Positions 55,695 to 64,000 of a stretch of DNA of 64,000 bases are shown piece by piece. A model generated the notes under the pieces. The model ran no database searches. It was not told where the DNA came from and worked only from the letters and a program-made list of their open reading frames with translations. The translations under genes were made by a program, and so were the position numbers. Source of the DNA: Amphiplicatus sp046296195 (GTDB taxonomy: Bacteria > Pseudomonadota > Alphaproteobacteria > Caulobacterales > Parvularculaceae); NCBI GenBank assembly GCA_046296195.1, contig JBKBLR010000012.1, forward strand, positions 1 through 64,000, given 5' to 3'. Every line of letters starts with the position of its first letter. Positions within the stretch are counted from its first letter, which is position 1.

Positions 55695-56306
55695 TCAGGC
55701 CGGGGCGGGCTCGGCGTCCTGATCGGCGCCCTCGCGCTCCTGCGGCGCCCCATCATCGCGATGACGGCGGGGGCGTCGACGGCGACGACGGCCTTCATGG
55801 TCGCCGCCGCTCTGATTCCCGTTCTGGCTGAAATTCTGGCCGTTGTTCTGATGCGGCCGCTGGTCGTGGCGCGCCTCATGCGGGCGATCATCCCCGTAGG
55901 CGGGCACGTCCGGCTGCTCGTCCGAGCCGAGGTCGGCGCCGCCCTGGTCATCGCCCACGGCGACAGGCTGATGGGGGCGGTCGGTGCGCGGCTCGCCGAG
56001 CGGGGGCTGGTCGCCGTCGGCGTCCCCATCCTGATTTTGGTCGAATTGAGACACCGGCGGCGCGCCCTGGATTGATCGCAGCACGCGGAAATAGTGCTCT
56101 GCGTGCTGAAGATAATTCTCCGCCTTGACGCGGTCGCCGCTTGACTGGGCGTCGCGCGCGAGCGCGAGATATTTGTCGTAAATCTGCTGGGCGGTGCCCC
56201 GGATGCGCACGTCGGGTCCGTTGGAGTCAAGCGCGCGATTGGGATTCGGGCCTGCGCCCTGACGGCGGCGCTGATTGCGGCCGCGCTTCATGAAATGATT
56301 GTTCAT
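55695..56306 (-). CDS. DUF4167 domain protein
   Basis: 203 aa. N-terminal conserved block 'KRGRNQRRRQGAGPNPNRAL' then 'IRGTAQQIYDKYLALARDAQ' and 'YLQHAEHYFRVLRSI', which define DUF4167 of Alphaproteobacteria. The rest is low-complexity, rich in Gln, Asp, Asn and Gly, ending in an Arg run ('RRRRRRPRRHRDDG') and an acidic tail. Nucleic-acid binding is likely from composition. Next to prmC, as is common in this class. Confidence 0.9.
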   Translation of the reverse strand: MNNHFMKRGRNQRRRQGAGPNPNRALDSNGPDVRIRGTAQQIYDKYLALARDAQSSGDRVKAENYLQHAEHYFRVLRSIQGAPPVSQFDQNQDGDADGDQPPLGEPRTDRPHQPVAVGDDQGGADLGSDEQPDVPAYGDDRPHEARHDQRPHQNNGQNFSQNGNQSGGDHEGRRRRRRPRRHRDDGAPQEREGADQDAEPAPA

Positions 56307-56570
56307 TGTCTCTGCTGTTTCAAAAGAACCGTATCGCGGCCCCTCCGCCGCAAGTTTCGCGTCCCGGCTGAGATCGCCCAGCCGATAGAGAAGCGCCGAA
56401 CCTTCCGCCGATCGTCAGGCAGGGCCCCCTCGGGATTTTATCGTTCGTCTTGCACCCCGCAGCGATCCGCTGCTTTTCCGTTACTTTAGGAGTTTGGGAG
56501 CAGCGCGCCTTCAAGGCTTTGCGCTTTACTCTCGTCAGCAGTTTATCCGCCGCCAACCTTGAAACAACCG

Positions 56571-57449
56571 TTAGCGCGCCGGCGGGTCAAGGTCAATGAT
56601 TAACGCCCGGTCGCGCCCCGCGAGGTCGCTCGCTACGCCGATGCGCCCGTCCGGAAAGGCCTCGGACATCAGCGCGCCGGCTGACGCCGCCTGATCCTGC
56701 CCGATTTCAAGGACAAGAAGCCCGCCCGGCGCGATGACCGCCGGCAACAGGCGCGCAAGGCGGCGATAGGCCTCGAGCCCGTCCGCCCCCGCGAACAGCG
56801 CGCGCGGGTCTTCAAAAGCCTCGACCTCATGCGGCAACCGGCCGCGCTCGGTTTCGGCGATGTAAGGCGGGTTCGAAACGATGACATCGAAGCGCTCCTG
56901 AAGCGGCGCCGTCCAGTCGCCGTGAACCGCGCGGGCGCGCCGGTCAAAACCGAGCCGCAAGAGATTGCGGTTGGCGAGCGCGACCGCCGCCGGGTCAATG
57001 TCGACGCCGATACCGCTCGCCTGCGGAAATTCGGCGAGCAGCGCGCACAAGAGCGCCCCGGAGCCGCAGCCGAGATCAAGAAGGCGCAAGGGCGCCTGCC
57101 GATCGCGCCGGTCGATGACGGCGGCGATCAGCGTTTCGCTGTCGGGCCGCGGCGCCAGCATGCCGGGCTCGACCGCGATCGGCAGCGACCAGAATTCGCG
57201 AACGCCGGTGATGTGGGCGACCGGCTCTTCCTGCGCACGACGCGCGATGAAGGCGCCGTAAAGCGCGGCTTCCGCCTCTGTCAGCGGCCGCATCGCGTCC
57301 GCGATCAGCGCCACATCGTCAATGTCGAGCGCGGCCTTCAGCAACACCCGGGCGTCGAGGACCGGGGTCGGCGACCGCGTCAGCGCCGCCGCGCCCCAGC
57401 GCACGGCGGCGGCGAGCGAGAGCCCCTTGGGCGCCTCAAGCGACGGCAT
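56571..57449 (-). CDS. prmC: peptide chain release factor N5-glutamine methyltransferase
   Basis: 292-aa SAM methyltransferase that modifies the Gln of the GGQ motif of release factors. SAM site 'LLDLGCGSGALLCALLAEFP', catalytic 'VSNPPYIAETERGRL', and 'EVEAFEDPRALFAGADGLEA'. ATG at 57449, overlapping the end of prfA by 14 bases, so both are translated from one message. Confidence 0.95.
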   Translation of the reverse strand: MPSLEAPKGLSLAAAVRWGAAALTRSPTPVLDARVLLKAALDIDDVALIADAMRPLTEAEAALYGAFIARRAQEEPVAHITGVREFWSLPIAVEPGMLAPRPDSETLIAAVIDRRDRQAPLRLLDLGCGSGALLCALLAEFPQASGIGVDIDPAAVALANRNLLRLGFDRRARAVHGDWTAPLQERFDVIVSNPPYIAETERGRLPHEVEAFEDPRALFAGADGLEAYRRLARLLPAVIAPGGLLVLEIGQDQAASAGALMSEAFPDGRIGVASDLAGRDRALIIDLDPPAR

Positions 57450-58509
57450 TGAACGCCGCGAGCCGGTCGACGCGATCCTGGGCGACGAGCGCCTCAACAA
57501 GCACATCGAGTCCGTCGCCGCGGATGACCTCGTCGAGATTGTAGAGCGTCAGATTGATGCGGTGGTCAGTGACACGGCTTTGCGGGAAATTATAGGTGCG
57601 GATGCGCTCGGACCGGTCGCCCGAACCGACCATGCCCTTTCGTTGCGCGGCGCGCTCGGCGTCGGCGCGCTGGCGCTCCATTTCATAGAGCCGCGCTCTC
57701 AGGACCTTAAGCGCCTTCGCCTTGTTCTTGTGCTGCGATTTCTCGTCCTGCTGGCTGACGACGACGCCGGTCGGCAGGTGGGTGATGCGCACGGCGGAAT
57801 CGGTCGTGTTGACGGACTGTCCGCCGGGGCCCGAGGCGCGGAACACGTCGATGCGGAGATCGGACTCCTTGATTTCGATATCGACGTCTTCAGGCTCGGG
57901 CAGGACCGCGACGGTCGCCGCCGAGGTGTGGATGCGCCCCTGCGCCTCCGTTTCGGGCACGCGCTGCACGCGATGGACGCCCGCCTCGAACTTCATGCGC
58001 GCATAGACGCCCTCGCCCGAGATCGAGGCCTGAATTTCCTTGTAGCCGCCCTTCTCCGCCTCCGACATCGACAGGACCTCGACGCGCCAGCCTTTCAACG
58101 AGGCATAGCGCTGGTACATCTTGAAAAGATCGCCGGCGAAGAGCGCCGCCTCCTCGCCGCCCGTGCCGGCGCGGACCTCGAGGATGACCGAGGAATCATC
58201 CGCCTTGTCCTTCGGCAGGAGCATGATCTGGAGGTCCATCTCCGCTTGCGGCGCTTTCTCCTTCAGCTCCTGCAGTTCGGCGTAGGCCATATCGGCCATG
58301 TCCTTGTCGGCGCCTTTGGACAGCTCTTCGAGATCTTCGAGCTGCCTTCGGATCGAGGAAATCTCGCGCGCCTTGTCGGCGACGGGTTTCATCTCGCCGT
58401 GCTCCTTCGACAGGCGCACGATCTCATCGCCCTTCGTCGCGGCCGACATCGCCGCTTCGAGCTTTTCGAATTTCGCGATAAGCGCGTCGAGTTTGTCCTT
58501 GGGTATCAA
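57436..58509 (-). CDS. prfA: peptide chain release factor 1
   Basis: 357 aa, reads UAA and UAG. GGQ loop in 'ASGPGGQSVNTTDSAVRI', and the domain 'VHRVQRVPETEAQGRIHTSA' with 'VVSQQDEKSQHKNKAKALKV' are typical of RF1. TTG start at 58509 ('IPKDKLDALIAKFEKLEAAM'). Upstream, the ispG terminator separates it from ispG, so it needs its own promoter in the 195-base gap. Confidence 0.96.
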   Translation of the reverse strand: MIPKDKLDALIAKFEKLEAAMSAATKGDEIVRLSKEHGEMKPVADKAREISSIRRQLEDLEELSKGADKDMADMAYAELQELKEKAPQAEMDLQIMLLPKDKADDSSVILEVRAGTGGEEAALFAGDLFKMYQRYASLKGWRVEVLSMSEAEKGGYKEIQASISGEGVYARMKFEAGVHRVQRVPETEAQGRIHTSAATVAVLPEPEDVDIEIKESDLRIDVFRASGPGGQSVNTTDSAVRITHLPTGVVVSQQDEKSQHKNKAKALKVLRARLYEMERQRADAERAAQRKGMVGSGDRSERIRTYNFPQSRVTDHRINLTLYNLDEVIRGDGLDVLVEALVAQDRVDRLAAFNAVA

Positions 58510-58653
58510 GGCGTGGTTCCCTGTTTCGCCGCCGCGGCGGCTTCAACGAGGCCTGACACGCCGCCGGCCGAGGGGGTCGTATCGCCTTTGAAGTCAAGCA
58601 CTGCGTCTTTCCCGGTTTGATGAGTCAAAGGTTTGACGCGACGCAATCGGACG

Positions 58654-58682
58654 AAAAAACGCGCGGGACGATACCCCGCGCG
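58654..58682 (-). terminator. intrinsic terminator of ispG
   Basis: Stem arms 58660-58667 (CGCGCGGG) and 58675-58682 (CCCGCGCG), loop seven bases, followed on the minus strand by six T's (complement of 58654-58659). It lies 22 bases after the ispG stop. Confidence 0.85.
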
Positions 58683-58704
58683 CATGAGATTTCAGAGAGC
58701 CATG

Positions 58705-59835
58705 CTACTCCGCCGCGACGGATTCTTTTTCCTCGCGGGCGCGGATTTCGGCGGCCTTCTTCTCGACCAGCTCGACGAGGTGGTCGAGGATCTTGTCATT
58801 GTCGAGCCGGTGATGCGGCTCGCCGTCGAGATAGACCTGGCCGTGGTCCTTGCCGGCGCCGCCGCCGGTGAAGCCGATGTCGGTCTCGCGCGCTTCGCCG
58901 GGCCCGTTGACGACGCAACCGATGACCGAGAGCGACAAGGGCGTCGTCACATGCGCAAGGCGCTTTTCGAGCTTTTCGACCGTTTCGATGACGTTGAAGC
59001 CCTGCCGCGCGCAGGAGGGGCAGGAAATGACGTTGACGCCGCGATGGCGGAGCCCCAGCGACTTCAGGATATCGAACCCGACCTTCACTTCCTCGACCGG
59101 GTCGGCGGACAGCGACACGCGGATGGTGTCGCCGATTCCGGCCCAGAGCAACGATCCGAGGCCGATCGCCGATTTCACGGAGCCGATGCGAAGCCCGCCC
59201 GCCTCGGTGACGCCAAGGTGCAAGGGGCAGTCGATCGCGTCGGCGAGGGCATGATAGGCGGCGACGGTGAGGAACACGTCCGACGCCTTCACGGAAATTT
59301 TGAATTCGTGGAAGTCATTGTCCTGCAGGATCTTCGCATGGTCGAGGGCGCTTTCGACCATCGCCTCGGGGCAGGGCTCACCATATTTCTCGAGGAGGTC
59401 CTTCTCGAGGCTGCCGCCGTTGACGCCGATGCGCATTGAGCAGCCATGGTCCTTCGCCGCCTTGATCACCTCGCGCACACGGGCTTCAGAGCCGATATTG
59501 CCGGGATTGATCCTGAGGCACGCCGCGCCCGCCTTCGCCGCCTCGATGCCGCGCTTGTAGTGGAAGTGGATGTCGGCGACGATCGGCACCGGCACGTTCC
59601 TGACGATCGTCGCAAGCGCCGCGGTCGATTCCTCGTCGGGGCAGGACACACGCACGATGTCGGCGCCCGCTTCCGCGATTTCGTTCACCTGGCGGATCGT
59701 CGCCTGCGCATCCGAGGTCAGCGTGTTCGTCATCGACTGGACGGCGATCGGCGCATCGCCGCCGACCGGCACCTTGCCGACCATGATCTGGCGACATTTG
59801 CGGCGGGCGATGTCGCGCCACGGACGTAACGACAT
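58705..59835 (-). CDS. ispG: (E)-4-hydroxy-3-methylbut-2-enyl-diphosphate synthase
   Basis: 376-aa 4Fe-4S enzyme of the MEP isoprenoid pathway. 'PIAVQSMTNTLTSDAQAT', 'RVSCPDEESTAALATIV', 'LRINPGNIG', and the cluster cysteines in 'NVISCPSCARQGFNVIET' and 'IGCVVNGPGEARETDIG'. ATG start. Downstream of the RodZ-like gene by 125 bases, the classic rodZ-ispG neighbourhood. Confidence 0.96.
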   Translation of the reverse strand: MSLRPWRDIARRKCRQIMVGKVPVGGDAPIAVQSMTNTLTSDAQATIRQVNEIAEAGADIVRVSCPDEESTAALATIVRNVPVPIVADIHFHYKRGIEAAKAGAACLRINPGNIGSEARVREVIKAAKDHGCSMRIGVNGGSLEKDLLEKYGEPCPEAMVESALDHAKILQDNDFHEFKISVKASDVFLTVAAYHALADAIDCPLHLGVTEAGGLRIGSVKSAIGLGSLLWAGIGDTIRVSLSADPVEEVKVGFDILKSLGLRHRGVNVISCPSCARQGFNVIETVEKLEKRLAHVTTPLSLSVIGCVVNGPGEARETDIGFTGGGAGKDHGQVYLDGEPHHRLDNDKILDHLVELVEKKAAEIRAREEKESVAAE

Positions 59836-59960
59836 GGTCGAATCCTCTATGGTCCCACGCTAGCGCCGGCGTACCCCCTGTTTGGGGCGATCAACCGCCG
59901 GATTTAAGGCTCGCTTGTGCAAAAACGGCGGGCAAAAAGCAACGCGGGCGAGCGTTCGCC

Positions 59961-60833
59961 TCAGGAGGGGCGGTCAAAGCGCAACACCACCTGCTGCTCA
60001 TAAGCGGGGCGAGGCGCGCCATCGACCATCCGCGGCGAGAACCGCCAACGTTTCAAGGCGTTGAGGGCCGCCCGCTCAAAACAGGCGTTGGAGGCCGCAG
60101 CGACGCGCGGACTGACGACGGCGCCGTCGGGCGTGATGGTGAAAGCCAGCGTCACGGTTTCCGACGCCTCGGCGGCCGCTTCACATTCCGGCGGATAGAC
60201 CGGATCGATCCTGTCGATCACCTGCGCCTCGACCGTGCGCCCCGGGGACGAGGCCGGCGCAGCGGCGGGCGCCGCCGGCAGCGGGTCGACGATCGCCTTG
60301 CCGTCGTCCGACGGCTGCAGCGGAACCCGGTCAAGCTTCAACGGCGTCGTCGTCTGCCGCGGCTGGGTGATCGCCAGCGCGCACCAGATCATGAAGGCGA
60401 AGATTGCAAGAACCGCCAGCAGGGAAAGGCGCGGCGGCTCTTGCGATTGCGGCTGAACAGAAGCTGGAGGCGCCGCCGCATGAGCCGCCGGCGCGGGCTT
60501 TGCGGCGGCGGCCATGCCGGCTTCGGATTTGAACCGTTCGATGACGGGCCCGGGGTCGAGGCCCAGCGCTTCGGCATAAGCGCGCACGAAGCCGACGCCA
60601 TAGGCGCGGTTCGGCAGGCGTTCGATCGCCATCTGCTCGATGGCTTCGAGATAGCTCGCCTTGATGTGCGTGCGTTCGCTGATCGCCGTCAGCGTCAGGT
60701 TCTGCTGGGTGCGGACAGCCTCAAGATAGGGACCCACTGCGAGAAAATTCCCGGGGTCGAGTTCCGGGCCGCGCAGGCGCGCGCGCGCATCGCTGAACTC
60801 TAGAATCTCTGCGGAAGTGCTCTGCCCTGACAC
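59961..60833 (-). CDS. RodZ-like HTH membrane protein with TonB-type C-terminal domain
   Basis: 290 aa. Cytoplasmic RodZ-type helix-turn-helix (about 33-102): 'VGPYLEAVRTQQNLTLTAIS', 'HIKASYLEAIEQMAIERLP' and 'YGVGFVRAYAEALGLDP'. Ala/Pro linker, one membrane helix (about 136-156), periplasmic Pro-rich stretch, then a TonB_C-like domain (about 205-288): 'DPVYPPECEAAAEASETVTL', 'TITPDGAVVSPRV' and 'AALNALKRWRFSPRMV'. In usual RodZ the periplasmic part is a DUF4115 domain. Two Cys (217, 251) could pair. GTG start. Role between cell-shape scaffold and outer-membrane energy transfer is unclear. Confidence 0.85.
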   Translation of the reverse strand: MSGQSTSAEILEFSDARARLRGPELDPGNFLAVGPYLEAVRTQQNLTLTAISERTHIKASYLEAIEQMAIERLPNRAYGVGFVRAYAEALGLDPGPVIERFKSEAGMAAAAKPAPAAHAAAPPASVQPQSQEPPRLSLLAVLAIFAFMIWCALAITQPRQTTTPLKLDRVPLQPSDDGKAIVDPLPAAPAAAPASSPGRTVEAQVIDRIDPVYPPECEAAAEASETVTLAFTITPDGAVVSPRVAAASNACFERAALNALKRWRFSPRMVDGAPRPAYEQQVVLRFDRPS

Positions 60834-61005
60834 AATGACGACACCCTTACGCCACGCCGTTTCCGTTTACCGTATCGAGGCCTGAAACGATACCGCCGGA
60901 GGCGTTTTTTCTCAGCCAAAGCGCCATGATTCGGCGCCCTCTGCGTCGCCTAGCAGCATCCGCGCCAACGAATGATTTCCACAGCCGTTAAAGTTGCGAT
61001 CGCCG

Positions 61006-63297
61006 TCAGGGAAGCTGCGCGCCGACGGTTGCGAGATAATGCGTGAACTCGCGCCGGATCGGCGCCTTAAGCTGCGCGGCGCCTTGGAGCCAATCGGCGA
61101 CGCCACGGGCGTCGATCGACCGCAACAGCCGCCGGAAGGGGCCGATGGATGAGGCGGGGGAGGAAAACCGGCGCACGCCCGCCCCGATCAGCGCCGCGCC
61201 CATCACCGGGTCGGCCGCCTGCTCGCCGCAGAAGGTCAAAGGTTTGCCGGCCCGCGCCGCCGCCTCGGCGAGGCGCGCGATGAAGCTCAGGAAGCCAGGC
61301 TCCAAAGGATCGAACCGGCGCTGGGTCATTTCGGCGTCCCGGTCGGCGGCGAAATAGAACTGGGCGAGATCATTGCCGCCGATCGAGAGAAAGTCGACGC
61401 GCGCGGCGATGTCGTCGATGCGCCAGGCGGCGGCCGGCGTTTCGATCATCGCGCCGATGCGGATTTCCGAGGGCAGCGGCTTGCCGCGCCGTTGCGCGAA
61501 CTCGATCTCGCGTTCGATCAGGGCGCGCGCCGCGTCGATCTCGTCCGGCAGCGTGATCATCGGAAAGAGGATGTGGGCGGTGCGTCCGGCCGAAGCGGCA
61601 AGGAGCGCGCGCAGCTGCGGCCTGAACAGGCCAGGCCGGTCGATCGCCATTCTAAGCCCGCGCCAGCCCATCGCCGGGTTGGCTTCCGGTTTCACTTTCA
61701 TATAGGCGCCGGCCTTGTCCGCGCCGAGGTCGGCGGTGCGGAACACCACCGGCTTGCCGCCGGCCAGCGAGAGGATCTGCGCGTAGACCCGTTCCTGCGC
61801 GCCGGCCCGCGGCAGTTGCGCGCCGATGATGAACTGCAGCTCGGTCCGGAACAGGCCGACGCCGGCCGCGCCGGTGCGTTCGAGATGGCTGAGGTCCAGC
61901 GGAATGCCGGCGTTCATGAACAGCTCAATCGCAACGCCGTCTTTCGTGACCGAGGGAAGGTCGCGTTCAGCATCGAAGGCGGCCTGTTGCTCGGATTGCA
62001 GCGCCTCCTTCTCGCGATAGCTTTCAATGACCTCCGCCGTCGGGCGAATGAGGACGTCGCCGCTGTCGCCGTCGATGATGATCTCGTCGCCCTCTTCGGC
62101 GAGGCCAAGCGCGCTGTCCGATCCGGCGACGAGCGGCACGCCGAGCGCGCGCGCGACGATCGCGACATGCGAGGTCGCCGTGGCTTCCGCGACGATGAGC
62201 CCCTTGAGGCGCGCCCGGTCGTATTCGAGAAGCTCCGCCGGTCCGAGCGCGCGCGCAATCAGGATCGCCGCCTCCGGCAGTTCGGCGGCGGCGGCGGCGT
62301 CAGCGCCGGTCAGATGGCGCAACAGCCGACGCGAAAGATCGTCGAGATCGTGCATGCGCTCGCGGATGTAAGGATCCTTGATCTGCGCCATGCGCGCGCG
62401 GTTCTCGGCCTGCACCTGCTCGACCGCCGATTCCGCGGTGAGGCCGGACTTCGCGGCGGCGCGCATGCGTGCTTTCCAGCCGCCGTCATAGGCGAACAGT
62501 CGGTAAGCCTCGAGAACCTCGCGCGGGGCGTCTTCGAGCGTCTCCCGCGCCAGCATCGCATCGACGGAAGCCTGCAGCGCGGCGATGCCGAGGTCGAGCC
62601 GGCCGATCTCGGCGTCGACGTCGGCGGCGAAGACCCTGTGCTTCGGCGTCGGCGGCTCATGGAAGGCCGCGCGGCCCCGCGCAACGCCCGGCACGACGCC
62701 GACGGCCCTGAGGCGCTCGGGCCGGTGCAGCATCGCGCCGACCTCTGCGGTCGTGCGCGGATCGAAGAGCTCGCCAGAGGCGGCGATCTCGGCGAGGAGG
62801 GACGCGACGGCCTGCGCCGCCCCGACCTCTTCATCCGTATACCGCCGGCTGACGAGATTCTGGAGAACAAGGACGCCGAGCGACTTGCCGGAGCGGATGA
62901 GGGGCACGCCGAGAAAAGAATGGAGCGGGTCCTCGCCCGTTTCCGGGCGATAGGCGAAGTTCGGATGCAGCGGGGCGTCCGCCGTCACGAGCGGGCGCTG
63001 CGTCTCCGCAACGACGCCGACGAGGCCCTCGCCCCATTTGAGCTTTGTCTTGTGAACCGCCTCGCGATTGAGGCCGACCGTCGAATAAAGCTCGAGCTCG
63101 TCGCTGGCGAGACGCAGGTAGATCGAGCACACGTCGGAGGCGACATGCTTCGCGATCACCTCGGTAAGCGCGTCGAGCCTGTCCTGCGCAGTCGCGGCGA
63201 CGGCGACCGCGTCGTGCATGCTTTTCAGCAGCGTCGCAACGCCGCCCGCCGCCTTGGCGGCGGCCTTGGCGCGGCGCGCGCTTTGAGGGCGCTTCAT
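61006..63297 (-). CDS. ptsP: phosphoenolpyruvate-protein phosphotransferase, GAF-containing (EI-Ntr)
   Basis: 763 aa, first enzyme of the nitrogen-type phosphotransferase system. N-terminal GAF domain (about 25-170), HPr-binding helical part, phospho-His in 'AEATATSHVAIVARALGVPL', and the PEP barrel with 'GIPLDLSHLERTGAAGVGLF', 'MGWRGLRMAIDRPGLF' and 'FLSIGGNDLAQFYFAADRD'. C-terminal Cys in 'LTFCGEQAADPVMG'. Passes phosphate to NPr and EIIA-Ntr. Lies six bases after lysC, the usual alphaproteobacterial pair. Confidence 0.96.
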   Translation of the reverse strand: MKRPQSARRAKAAAKAAGGVATLLKSMHDAVAVAATAQDRLDALTEVIAKHVASDVCSIYLRLASDELELYSTVGLNREAVHKTKLKWGEGLVGVVAETQRPLVTADAPLHPNFAYRPETGEDPLHSFLGVPLIRSGKSLGVLVLQNLVSRRYTDEEVGAAQAVASLLAEIAASGELFDPRTTAEVGAMLHRPERLRAVGVVPGVARGRAAFHEPPTPKHRVFAADVDAEIGRLDLGIAALQASVDAMLARETLEDAPREVLEAYRLFAYDGGWKARMRAAAKSGLTAESAVEQVQAENRARMAQIKDPYIRERMHDLDDLSRRLLRHLTGADAAAAAELPEAAILIARALGPAELLEYDRARLKGLIVAEATATSHVAIVARALGVPLVAGSDSALGLAEEGDEIIIDGDSGDVLIRPTAEVIESYREKEALQSEQQAAFDAERDLPSVTKDGVAIELFMNAGIPLDLSHLERTGAAGVGLFRTELQFIIGAQLPRAGAQERVYAQILSLAGGKPVVFRTADLGADKAGAYMKVKPEANPAMGWRGLRMAIDRPGLFRPQLRALLAASAGRTAHILFPMITLPDEIDAARALIEREIEFAQRRGKPLPSEIRIGAMIETPAAAWRIDDIAARVDFLSIGGNDLAQFYFAADRDAEMTQRRFDPLEPGFLSFIARLAEAAARAGKPLTFCGEQAADPVMGAALIGAGVRRFSSPASSIGPFRRLLRSIDARGVADWLQGAAQLKAPIRREFTHYLATVGAQLP

Positions 63298-63303
63298 CTT
63301 CGG

Positions 63304-64000
63304 TCAGGCCGCGCCGGCGCTGCGATCAAGGCCATAGGCCTGATGAAGCGCGCGCACGGCGAGTTCGCCGTATTCGGCGGCGATCAGCACGCTGATCTTG
63401 ATCTCGGAGGTCGAGATGTTCTGGATGTTGATGCCCTTTTCCGCGAGCGCCCTGAACATCGTCGAGGCGACGCCGGTGTGGCTGCGCATGCCGACGCCGA
63501 TGACGGACACCTTGACGATGTTCCGGTCGGTCAGCATTTGATCAAAGCCGATTTTAGGCTTGGCGAGCGTCAAGGCCTCGGTCGCGCGGGAAAGCTCCGA
63601 TTCGGCCATCGTGAAGGACAGGTTCGCCCCCGACTGGCGCGACGGGCTCTGCACGATCATGTCGATATTGATGCCGGCGTCGGCGAGAAGCCCGAAAATC
63701 ATCGACGCGCGGCCGGGCTCGTCGGGCACGCCCATCAGGCTGATCTTGGCTTCATCCTTCGACAGCGTCACGGCGCTGACAATCTGCTTTTCCACGATCT
63801 CGTCCTCGTCGCAAATGATGGTGCCCGCGCTGGCGCGATCTGGATCGTCGAAACTCGACAGCACGCGTAGTCGAACCTTGTAGGCCATCGCAAGCTCGAC
63901 CGAGCGGGTCTGCAGGACCTTTGCGCCGAGCGAGGCCATTTCCAGCATCTCCTCATAGGAGACCTTGTCGAGCCGACTCGCCTGTTTGGAGATGCGCGGG
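63304..64000 (-). CDS. lysC: aspartate kinase, C-terminal part (5' end outside window)
   Basis: About 232 C-terminal residues of aspartokinase, continuing beyond the right edge. The frame stays open to base 64000 ('ISKQASRLDKVSYEEMLEMA' precedes the first internal ATG). After 'GAKVLQTRSVELAMAYKV' come two ACT domains, 'DKVSVIGVGMRSHTGVASTM' style segments and 'NIQNISTSEIKISVLIA', which bind lysine/threonine for feedback control. First step of the aspartate amino-acid family. Upstream gene of ptsP, six bases apart. Confidence 0.94.
   Translation of the reverse strand, partial: PRISKQASRLDKVSYEEMLEMASLGAKVLQTRSVELAMAYKVRLRVLSSFDDPDRASAGTIICDEDEIVEKQIVSAVTLSKDEAKISLMGVPDEPGRASMIFGLLADAGINIDMIVQSPSRQSGANLSFTMAESELSRATEALTLAKPKIGFDQMLTDRNIVKVSVIGVGMRSHTGVASTMFRALAEKGINIQNISTSEIKISVLIAAEYGELAVRALHQAYGLDRSAGAA

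Noticed and set aside
61492..63870. 792-codon open frame on the + strand across ptsP and lysC
   Set aside because: Antisense shadow of ptsP/lysC; His/Arg/Asp-rich composition and no family motifs, as expected opposite a high-GC gene.

Overview
The window is a contiguous piece of a high-GC alphaproteobacterial chromosome with dense coding, short gaps and many GTG/TTG starts. Three things point to Alphaproteobacteria: the lysC-ptsP-(rodZ/ispG)-prfA-prmC-DUF4167 block, the mutM-rpsT-dnaA order, and the FYDLN-acid/aroA/cmk/rpsA neighbourhood. Relatives of Caulobacterales, Maricaulales or Parvularculales seem most likely, but the sequence alone does not fix the genus. I see no phage, insertion sequence or CRISPR array.

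Layout. 1-6.3 kb: end of an RND efflux pump, an alpha/beta hydrolase/SCP2/methyltransferase operon, a heat-shock hsp20 gene with an RpoH-type promoter and a ROSE-like leader, and an inositol monophosphatase. 6.5-15.3 kb: a polysaccharide flippase, then an acyl-CoA degradation operon (acyl-CoA ligase, two different acyl-CoA dehydrogenases, MaoC hydratase, OsmC, SDR dehydrogenase, thiolase) that could carry out complete beta-oxidation of an unidentified acyl substrate. 15.3-28 kb: an alkyltransferase-like protein, a broken DJ-1/PfpI gene, a SYLF protein, adenine deaminase plus PhoD phosphatase, a pair of amidohydrolases, nadE, gltX, a LOG protein and a LysM protein.

28-36.5 kb: the replication block gyrB-recF-dnaN-dnaA, a gene-free relatively AT-rich region, rpsT and mutM. 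36.8-39.6 kb: a TIR-TM-TPR protein and a small lipoprotein. 39.7-46.8 kb: rpsA, cmk, a sugar-type MFS carrier, TerC, aroA, a FYDLN acid protein and tRNA-Ala(GGC). 46.9-51.1 kb: envelope sugar genes rfbD and rfbA, a TPR-Asp/Asn hydroxylase and an SqdB-like UDP-sulfoquinovose synthase. 51.4-64 kb: clpB with a small downstream partner, VOC and SDR proteins, DUF4167, prmC-prfA, ispG, a RodZ-like protein with a TonB-type C-terminus, ptsP and the 3' part of lysC.

Most genes are housekeeping. The signals most worth a second look are: a 105-bp two-hairpin repeat present twice in convergent gaps; the RodZ/TonB chimera next to ispG; the TIR-TPR membrane protein; the double heat-shock control of hsp20; the repeat-bearing dnaA-rpsT gap; and several small oddities (an apparent AUA start, a doubly disrupted PfpI gene, an amidohydrolase that lost its HxH metal motif).
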